Assembly (NCBI GenBank): GCA_023299945.1
Contig: JALZVZ010000108.1
Location: 1-11,671 of the forward strand
DNA from: Altererythrobacter sp.
Lineage (GTDB): Bacteria > Pseudomonadota > Alphaproteobacteria > Sphingomonadales > Sphingomonadaceae
Direction of reading: 5' to 3'
Length of the DNA stretch: 11,671 bases
This document shows, piece by piece, positions 7,058-11,671 of the stretch. The position numbers and the translations under genes were made by a program. The notes below the pieces were generated by a model. The model searched no databases. It had not been told where the DNA came from and saw nothing but the letters and a program-made list of their open reading frames with translations. The first letter of the stretch is position 1. Every line of letters begins with the position of its first letter.

Positions 7058-7744
7058 TCAATTGCGAGGCGCTACCGGCGGCACAGCCTGCACCGCTTGA
7101 ACCCGCGAGTGATTGGACAAACGCGCCATAATCGCCGCGACATATTTCTGCGTTTCGCGAATGCGCGGGACACCGCCGGCACGCATGACACGGCCAGGCC
7201 CGGCATTATAGGCGGCCAGCGCCTTTTCAAGATCGCCATCAAACCGGTCGAGCTGCTGGCGCAAATAGCGTGCGCCTCCTTCCAGATTTTGCATCGGATC
7301 ATCGGGATTGACGCCAAGCTCACGCGCAGTGGCTGGCATAAGTTGTGCCAGACCGCGGGCTCCTACGGGAGAACGAGCGCCCGCGCGCCAACGGCTTTCC
7401 TGCCACACCAGCGCCTCTATCAGGCTGGGGCTAAGGTCAAAACGCTCTGCCAATTCATGCACTTTGGCGGCATATTGCAGCGGAATGCCGCCGACATGTT
7501 CTCCAGGGATTGCGATGGCTTCGCGCGGAATATTGAGATCGCCGGAATATGGCGCGGACAGCGGCGTGACCTGAGCGCTTGGAGTGGCCGCTGGCATTAC
7601 GACCGACTGGTCGCCCGCAATCCATACCGCTGCGCCATCGTCGCCAATTTCCAGAACATCAGCCGCCGCGGGACTGGCCGCAGCCGCACAAAATGCTGCT
7701 GTAACAATAGCGTAGTTACGCAAATGAATCGCTTTTCCCTCCAT
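7058..7744 (-). CDS. virB1: VirB1-like lytic transglycosylase (SLT domain)
   Basis: The product is a periplasmic murein-cleaving enzyme that would open the peptidoglycan for assembly of the secretion channel. With the ATG start it has 228 residues: a signal peptide ending near SPAAAD (about residue 28), a variable spacer, then a lysozyme-like SLT domain (about 85-205). The catalytic Glu is E116 in VWQESRW. Supporting motifs are GARGLAQLMPATARELG, NLEGGARYLRQQLDRF, ALAAYNAGPGRV and IRETQKYVAAI, all characteristic of Slt/MltC/VirB1-type enzymes. A GTG three bases further upstream (7745-7747) is an equally possible start, since neither has a good ribosome site. It is the first gene of the secretion operon and follows a repeat-rich 115-bp control region. 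The enzyme family is certain. The name virB1 rests on its position ahead of virB2. Confidence 0.9.
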   Translation of the reverse strand: MEGKAIHLRNYAIVTAAFCAAAASPAAADVLEIGDDGAAVWIAGDQSVVMPAATPSAQVTPLSAPYSGDLNIPREAIAIPGEHVGGIPLQYAAKVHELAERFDLSPSLIEALVWQESRWRAGARSPVGARGLAQLMPATARELGVNPDDPMQNLEGGARYLRQQLDRFDGDLEKALAAYNAGPGRVMRAGGVPRIRETQKYVAAIMARLSNHSRVQAVQAVPPVAPRN

Positions 7745-7755
7745 CACGAGACTGT

Positions 7756-7833
7756 GTTTACCCTAATTTTGCGCCTTGTGACAGAAATCATGCGTCTTAG
7801 GATAAGACTGAGCGATTAAGCGTTAGGGTAAAC
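7756..7833. promoter_or_regulatory. Putative operator region of the secretion operon: three TTAGGRTAA boxes
   Basis: The gap 7745-7859 between the aldo/keto reductase stop and the secretion operon contains three copies of a 9-mer: TTAGGGTAA at 7823-7831, TTAGGATAA at 7797-7805, and the same box inverted (TTACCCTAA) at 7758-7766. The outer two extend to a perfect 11-bp inverted repeat (GTTTACCCTAA at 7756-7766, TTAGGGTAAAC at 7823-7833), and the middle one extends to the 15-bp palindrome GTCTTAGGATAAGAC (7794-7808). Each box is itself a TTA-N3-TAA near-palindrome, which suits a dimeric regulator. No convincing -35/-10 pair was found. The middle palindrome could also form a weak hairpin after the upstream operon, but no T-run follows. 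The repeats are seen directly; the operator role is inferred. Confidence 0.5.
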
Positions 7834-7859
7834 GGATGAAATGCAGGGTGAACGAGGCC

Positions 7860-8885
7860 TTATTTGTCCTTTACGGTAACTTGATCCATCGCGGGGCCTG
7901 GCATACCCATGCCGGTTGGCCATTTCGGCAGATAAGCCGCTTCTAAAGCGGCGACTTCTTCGGTTGTCAGTGCGATATCCAGAGCGGCCACTGCGTCTGC
8001 AATATGGCGTGGTTTGGTCGCCCCGATAATTGGCGCTGTCACAGCCGATTTGCTGTAATGCCATGCCAGTGCCACGCTTGCACGGGCTGCCCCGCGCGCT
8101 TCTGCAATGGTGCCAACCGCATCGATCACTGCGCGGTCGGCAGCGACGCCTTCTTTATAGAGCATTTTGCCAACACCGTCGGTTTGGCTGCGCACCGTTT
8201 CTTCATCATTGGCACGGGTTAAGCGCCCGCGTGCCAGCGGGCTCCATGGGATCACACCGACCCCTTCCGCCTCGCATAGAGGCAGCATTTCGCGCTCTTC
8301 CTCGCGGTAGAGCAGATTGAGCTGGTTCTGCATCGAGACAAACCGCGTCCAGCCATTAGCCCGTGCTGTTTCCTGCGCATTGGCAAATTGCCATGCAAAC
8401 ATAGATGACGCACCGATATAGCGCGCTTTGCCCGACTTCACGATATCGTGCAGCGCCTCCATAGTTTCCTCAATCGGGGTCACATCATCCCAGCGATGGA
8501 TTTGGAACAGATCGACATAATCCATGCCTAGCCGCGTCAGACTATCATCGACGGCTTGCAGCAGGCTTTTGCGCGATAATCCGCCAGTGTTGGGAGCATT
8601 GCGCCAAGGCCCATAGGCTTTAGTAGCCACCACAATTTCATCGCGGCGTGCGTATTCGCGCAGCAATTTCCCTGTGATCTCTTCAGACGTGCCGCCCGAA
8701 TAGATATTGGCGGTATCAAAGAAATTGATGCCTGCCTCAAGCGCGCCTTTGAAGAAGGGCCGCGAATCTTCTTCATTCAGAAGCCAGTCGCCGTGCCAGC
8801 CCTTGGATGTATCGCCATAACTCATGCAGCCAAGGCAGAGCCTTGAGACTGAAAGACCAGAATTGCCAAGACGGGTGAATTGCAT
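7860..8885 (-). CDS. Aldo/keto reductase, YajO-like
   Basis: This is an NADPH-dependent cytoplasmic reductase of the (beta/alpha)8 aldo/keto reductase superfamily. The 341-residue product has the full catalytic tetrad: Asp57 and Tyr62 (FFDTANIYSGG), Lys89 (VVATKAYG) and His130 (LFQIHRWD). Further blocks such as RLCLGCMSYGD, TPIEETMEALHDIVKSGKARYIGASSM, REEEREMLPLCEAEGVGVIPWSPLARGRL and APIIGATKP closely resemble the E. coli YajO group. The ATG at 8883-8885 has AGGAAA about 7 bases upstream, overlapping the stop of the short-chain dehydrogenase 9 bp away, so it is the last gene of the four-gene operon. Its substrate cannot be read from the sequence. The context suggests reduction of an aldehyde or ketone arising in an acyl-CoA or terpenoid-like pathway, or detoxification. 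No clear terminator follows it. Confidence 0.93.
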   Translation of the reverse strand: MQFTRLGNSGLSVSRLCLGCMSYGDTSKGWHGDWLLNEEDSRPFFKGALEAGINFFDTANIYSGGTSEEITGKLLREYARRDEIVVATKAYGPWRNAPNTGGLSRKSLLQAVDDSLTRLGMDYVDLFQIHRWDDVTPIEETMEALHDIVKSGKARYIGASSMFAWQFANAQETARANGWTRFVSMQNQLNLLYREEEREMLPLCEAEGVGVIPWSPLARGRLTRANDEETVRSQTDGVGKMLYKEGVAADRAVIDAVGTIAEARGAARASVALAWHYSKSAVTAPIIGATKPRHIADAVAALDIALTTEEVAALEAAYLPKWPTGMGMPGPAMDQVTVKDK

Positions 8886-8894
8886 GGTGATTTC

Positions 8895-9638
8895 CTATGA
8901 AAGAGTAAGCCCACCATCCACGATCACGGTCTGTCCCGTAACATAAGCGGACAGGGGCGACGCGAGGAACAATGCGACGCCCGCCATATCCTCCGGCGTG
9001 CCCATTCGGCGCATGGGGATGGATTTAATCGAGGCCTCGCGCCGTGCGTCATTCTCGGTCGTCACGGCGGTCAATTTGGTCGGGACAAGGCCCGGTGCAA
9101 TGCCGTTCACGCGAATGTGGTCGCGCGCCCATGCCTCGCCCAATGTTTTCACAAGGCTCGCGGCCCCTGCTTTGGATGCTGCATAGGCGGGTGTGCCCAT
9201 GGTCGATTTGAACGCTGCGACAGAGCTGACGACGATGATCGTGCCTTGGCGTTCGCTGAGCCCATCATGGAACGCGCGGGCGCAATCCATTACCGAATTC
9301 AAATTCACTTGGACGACATCATCCCAGCCTTCTTGCGCAAATTCAGCGCGGCCATAACGCACCGTGCCTTGGGACAGGACGAGCGTATCCATGGCACCCA
9401 ATTCCGCCGCCAACGCGTCTGCCGCTTTGCGGTCCATCACATCGAGCCGGTGGTAGGTGAGGCCGGACAGATCGCTGCCCTCTTCGGCTGTATAGTCGCC
9501 TTCAGACACGCGCGTGCCCGTGACATGCACATCCGCACCGCGCGCCTTAAAGCTGTGCGCGATACCGTTGCCGATCCCGCTCGACCCGCCAATGATCAGC
9601 GCGGTTTTGCCGGTGAAATCCAGCGGATCAAATGGCAC
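8895..9638 (-). CDS. Short-chain dehydrogenase/reductase (classical SDR)
   Basis: This is an NAD(P)-dependent oxidoreductase with a Rossmann fold. The 247-residue product has the classical SDR layout: a cofactor-binding Gly motif IIGGSSGIG (15-23), Asp66 in RLDVMD, Asn112 (VQVNLNSV), catalytic Ser139, Tyr152 and Lys156 (VVSSVAAF, YAASK), then VNGIAPGLVPT and the C-terminal YVTGQTVIVDGG. The usual NNAG is replaced by SQGT (89-92), a noticeable departure, though the catalytic residues are intact. The start is a GTG inside the end of the acyl-CoA dehydrogenase (11-bp overlap) with AAGGAAG about 10 bases upstream, indicating translational coupling. Beside a dehydrogenase of acyl-CoAs it could act as a hydroxyacyl or alcohol dehydrogenase in the same degradation route. 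The substrate is not determinable here. Confidence 0.93.
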   Translation of the reverse strand: MPFDPLDFTGKTALIIGGSSGIGNGIAHSFKARGADVHVTGTRVSEGDYTAEEGSDLSGLTYHRLDVMDRKAADALAAELGAMDTLVLSQGTVRYGRAEFAQEGWDDVVQVNLNSVMDCARAFHDGLSERQGTIIVVSSVAAFKSTMGTPAYAASKAGAASLVKTLGEAWARDHIRVNGIAPGLVPTKLTAVTTENDARREASIKSIPMRRMGTPEDMAGVALFLASPLSAYVTGQTVIVDGGLTLS

Positions 9639-10782
9639 GGGAAATCACTTCCTTCATAATTTCAGATGTGCCGCCATAAATTCGCTGAACGCGCGCATCG
9701 CGCCACAGCCGCGCGATTGCATATTCATTCATATAGCCCGCACCGCCGTGCAATTGCAGCGAGGCATCAACACATTCCCACTGCATTTCAGTGTGCCATA
9801 GCTTGGCCGCGCTGGCCTCATCGGTGGTGAGTTCGCCGCGCAAATGGCGCGCGATTGCCCAGTCCAAATGCGCCCAGCCAACCTGCAATTTCGCTTGAAG
9901 ATCAGCCAGCGTAAATTTGGTGTTTTGGAACTCAAACACCGTGCTGCCAAACGCTTTGCGATCCTTGGTGAAATTCACCGCTTCATCAAAGGCACGCTGC
10001 GCGCCGCCCATGGCGGATACGGCGATTGACAGGCGTTCTTGCGGCAGCTCCTCCATAAGGTGGATAAAACCGCGCCCCTCTTGGCCCAGAATATTGGTTT
10101 TGGGCACGCGGACGTCTTCGAAGAAAAGCTCCGATGTGTCGGCGGCATGTTGGCCAATTTTATCAAGGTTTCGCCCTTTGGCAAAGCCGGGCGTGTCGGC
10201 ATCAACCAAGATCAGAGAGGTGCCTTTTGCACCGGCACTCGGATCGGTTTTCGCCACCACAATCACTACGTCCGCGTTTTGGCCATTGGTGATGTAGGTT
10301 TTGGAGCCATTGATCACCACATGATTGCCGTCCGCAACCGCGGTTGTGCGGATGCCTTGCAAATCGCTGCCCGTGCCTGGTTCCGTCATCGCAATCGCGG
10401 CGATCACATCGCCGGAAATCATACCGGGGAGATATTTCGCCTTTTGCTCGTCGCTGCCAAGCCGCTCAAAATAATTGACGGTGATGTCATTTTGCAGCGT
10501 GAAACCAGCGGATGATCCGATATAGCCAAGCTCCTCTGCCAGCACGCAGTTAAAGCCGAAATCCAAGCCCAGCCCGCCGTTTTCTTCGCTAACCGTAGGG
10601 CACAGCATACCCGCCTCACCCAGCGCTTTCCATGCTTCGCGCGGCGTGAGGCCAGCCTCTTCATGCGCATCCAAATGCGGCACGAGATGCTGCGCGAACA
10701 CTTTGCGAACGGTATCGCGGAACGCCTCATGATCGTCATTATAGGCCGTCCGACCCGAAATGTTTAGCGCGGTAATTGCCAT
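9628..10782 (-). CDS. Acyl-CoA dehydrogenase (LCAD/isovaleryl-type active site)
   Basis: This FAD flavoenzyme introduces the alpha,beta double bond into an acyl-CoA, the first oxidative step of beta-oxidation or branched-chain degradation, passing electrons to an electron-transferring flavoprotein. With the ATG start it has 384 residues, the normal length. Visible are the N-terminal helical domain, the FAD/substrate block AMTEPGTGSD (131-140), the middle beta domain with GSKTYITNG (159-167), and the C-terminal domain with DRKAFG (274-279), LQLHGGAGYM (342-351) and RIYGGTSEIMKE. The position that holds the catalytic Glu in MCAD/SCAD (YEGT) is Gly370 here. Glu249 in LPQERL matches the helix-G catalytic Glu of LCAD and isovaleryl-CoA dehydrogenase. 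A TTG one codon upstream is possible, but the ribosome site favours the ATG. The gene begins 10 bp after the regulator's stop codon and overlaps the next gene. Confidence 0.95.
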   Translation of the reverse strand: MAITALNISGRTAYNDDHEAFRDTVRKVFAQHLVPHLDAHEEAGLTPREAWKALGEAGMLCPTVSEENGGLGLDFGFNCVLAEELGYIGSSAGFTLQNDITVNYFERLGSDEQKAKYLPGMISGDVIAAIAMTEPGTGSDLQGIRTTAVADGNHVVINGSKTYITNGQNADVVIVVAKTDPSAGAKGTSLILVDADTPGFAKGRNLDKIGQHAADTSELFFEDVRVPKTNILGQEGRGFIHLMEELPQERLSIAVSAMGGAQRAFDEAVNFTKDRKAFGSTVFEFQNTKFTLADLQAKLQVGWAHLDWAIARHLRGELTTDEASAAKLWHTEMQWECVDASLQLHGGAGYMNEYAIARLWRDARVQRIYGGTSEIMKEVISRAI

Positions 10783-10786
10783 CAAA

Positions 10787-10793
10787 TTTCCTT
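10787..10793 (-). promoter_or_regulatory. Shine-Dalgarno site that decides the acyl-CoA dehydrogenase start
   Basis: The coding strand reads AAGGAAA here, with its GG core 7 bases before the ATG at 10780-10782 but only 4 bases before the in-frame TTG at 10783-10785. The ATG is therefore preferred. The site touches the last base of the regulator's TAA stop, so ribosomes finishing the regulator can re-initiate on the dehydrogenase. Confidence 0.75.
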
Positions 10794-11569
10794 TAGTCTT
10801 TCAAAATCTCGCGCAAGGTTCCGTCATAATCCCAGCGCTTATTCGCGTTAATTAAGTGAAGCCGCCAATGATTGGCCGCCGCATCGCCGTCGCCGCTTTC
10901 GATCAAATCAATGAGATTGCGGAAGCTTTTGACGACTTTCTTCTTTTCATGGCTCGTGGTTTCCTCGTGGAGAGCCACGATTTGGAGCACCACTTGCCCC
11001 ATCAAACCCTGCAACATCTGGATCATCAAATGCAGCGTTTCATTCCCGCCCAGCTCCACCAGCAGCCGGTGCGCCTCGTTAAAAGCGCTGAAAAATTCCT
11101 GCGTGCTTTTGCTCTCGCTCAAACCTTCGATCCGGTCGATTTCAGCCCGCAATTGCAGAAGCTTCGCCTTGCTGGCTTCGCGCGCCAGATTGCGCACTGC
11201 GAACAATTCAATCGCCAGGCGCGCCTCAAAAAGATCGGGCACGCTGACATTATTGGCCTGAAGCACAAAGCTGGCATAGCGGGCGACACTGCTGACATGG
11301 GGGCGGCTGACGCGTGCGCCTGTGCGCGATCCACGCGATACTGCGATCAGGCGCTCGGTTTCCAAGATGCGAAACGCCTCGCGCAAAGTGGGACGCGAAA
11401 TGCCGAATCGCTCCATCAACTGGCCTTCTGAAGGCAGGGAATCTCCTTCTTCCAAATCACCTGAAATAATGCGCGCGCGAATGCGGTCGGCGACCAGTTC
11501 TGCCGTCTTGGGAATGCGATCAGGCTCATGCCCGCCCAGCGCCATCAGTCCAGAATTTTGCTCGTTCAC
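10793..11569 (-). CDS. GntR-family transcriptional regulator, FadR/FCD subfamily
   Basis: This is a ligand-responsive DNA-binding regulator, probably of its own operon. The 258-residue product has an N-terminal winged helix-turn-helix (about 20-90) with the GntR signature ISGDLEEGDSLPSEGQLMERFGISRPTLREAFRILE. The all-helical FCD ligand-binding domain covers about 110-240, with DLFEARLAIELFAVRNLA, EAHRLLVELGGN (His167), and His207 and His234/238 as candidate metal or ligand residues. The Asp that commonly precedes the first His in FCD domains appears here as Asn164, so metal binding may differ. The start is a GTG with AGGG a few bases upstream. An ATG at codon 9 is the alternative, which would not affect the DNA-binding domain. 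It heads the operon with the acyl-CoA dehydrogenase 10 bp downstream, so an acyl-CoA or related metabolite is the plausible inducer (inference). Confidence 0.93.
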   Translation of the reverse strand: MNEQNSGLMALGGHEPDRIPKTAELVADRIRARIISGDLEEGDSLPSEGQLMERFGISRPTLREAFRILETERLIAVSRGSRTGARVSRPHVSSVARYASFVLQANNVSVPDLFEARLAIELFAVRNLAREASKAKLLQLRAEIDRIEGLSESKSTQEFFSAFNEAHRLLVELGGNETLHLMIQMLQGLMGQVVLQIVALHEETTSHEKKKVVKSFRNLIDLIESGDGDAAANHWRLHLINANKRWDYDGTLREILKD

Positions 11570-11619
11570 AGCGCCCTATGCCCTTTTGCTTTTATCCATC
11601 TGAACTGGCTCATTCGACA

Positions 11620-11648
11620 TAGTTAGCGATGTTGAGCTCGCTTGTCAG
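11620..11648 (-). promoter_or_regulatory. Candidate sigma-70-type promoter of the regulator-led operon
   Basis: On the minus strand CTGACA (11643-11648) matches 5 of 6 bases of the -35 consensus and is followed after exactly 17 bases by TAACTA (11620-11625), a poor -10 box. If used, transcription would start near 11613, about 45 bases before the GTG of the regulator. The -35 lies inside the 15-bp palindrome, an arrangement expected for a repressor that blocks polymerase. The weak -10 keeps confidence low. Confidence 0.35.
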
Positions 11649-11656
11649 CCTGACAA
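11642..11656. promoter_or_regulatory. 15-bp perfect palindrome, probable GntR/FadR operator
   Basis: TTGTCAG-C-CTGACAA is a perfect inverted repeat with 7-bp arms around one central base, centred about 80 bases upstream of the regulator's GTG. FadR-subfamily operators are typically short palindromes with outer TnGT and ACnA half-sites, and this site has TTGT and ACAA at its ends, although the spacing between GT and AC (7 bases) is longer than the usual 3. The site overlaps the best -35 candidate. The palindrome is seen directly; that the adjacent regulator binds it is inference. Confidence 0.6.
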
Positions 11657-11671
11657 ATGGATGAGGCATTG

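Noticed and set aside
7794..7808. Rho-independent terminator for the aldo/keto reductase operon
   Set aside because: The 6-bp stem is AT-rich with a 3-base loop and no T-run follows on the minus strand. The operator reading fits better.
6737..7819. 360-codon open frame on the plus strand opposite virB1/virB2
   Set aside because: It lies antisense to two well-recognised genes, has a composition rich in His, Arg and Cys with no recognisable domain, and crosses the control region. It is an artefact of GC-rich codon bias.
11576..11620. 14-codon leader frame upstream of the GntR-type regulator
   Set aside because: Its ATG coincides with the candidate -10 region and it has no ribosome site. A chance frame is likelier than a leader peptide, although transcript mapping could revive it.
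11657..11671. Possible divergent gene starting ATGGATGAG at the right edge
   Set aside because: Only five codons are visible and no ribosome site precedes it, so it cannot be supported.

Overview
All eight protein genes found here lie on the minus strand, so transcription runs from high to low coordinates. Protein similarity and style (GC-rich coding, frequent Ala/Arg, FadR-type regulator beside an acyl-CoA dehydrogenase, alphaproteobacterial VirB proteins) suggest an alphaproteobacterium, most likely Sphingomonadales (Erythrobacter/Altererythrobacter-like). This placement is inferred from sequence character, not from a marker gene.

Left part (1-7744): a P-type (VirB) type IV secretion gene cluster. 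In transcription order it holds a VirB1-like lytic transglycosylase, the VirB2 pilin, VirB3, the VirB4 ATPase, polytopic VirB6, VirB9, VirB10 and the N-terminal part of the VirB11 ATPase, which runs off the left edge just inside its Walker A motif. Genes are tightly coupled: ATGA overlaps at virB4/virB6 and virB6/virB9, a TAATG overlap at virB9/virB10, and gaps of 5-27 bp at the head. The one loose joint is 96 bp before virB11, which carries a 3 x 10 bp tandem repeat. There is no virB5, virB7 or virB8 among these genes and no room for one between virB6 and virB9. No VirD4 coupling protein or relaxase is in view.

Junction (7745-7859): about 115 bp without a gene between the two operons. It holds three copies of the 9-mer TTAGGRTAA, two of them forming an 11-bp perfect inverted repeat with arms 67 bp apart, which makes it the likely control region of the secretion operon.

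Right part (7860-11671): a compact lipid/acyl-CoA-type catabolic operon reading GntR/FadR-type (FCD) regulator, acyl-CoA dehydrogenase, short-chain dehydrogenase, aldo/keto reductase. Joints are 10 bp, an 11-bp overlap and 9 bp, so the four genes are probably co-transcribed. A perfect 15-bp palindrome lies about 70 bp before the regulator start and overlaps a candidate -35 box, which suggests autoregulation. The dehydrogenase has its catalytic base in the LCAD/isovaleryl-CoA position rather than the MCAD position.

No tRNA, rRNA, IS element, transposase, integrase or CRISPR array was seen. The system is a recognisable VirB apparatus, not a wholly new one. The points of interest are its reduced gene set, the repeat-bearing control regions and a tetrapeptide-repeat tail on VirB10.
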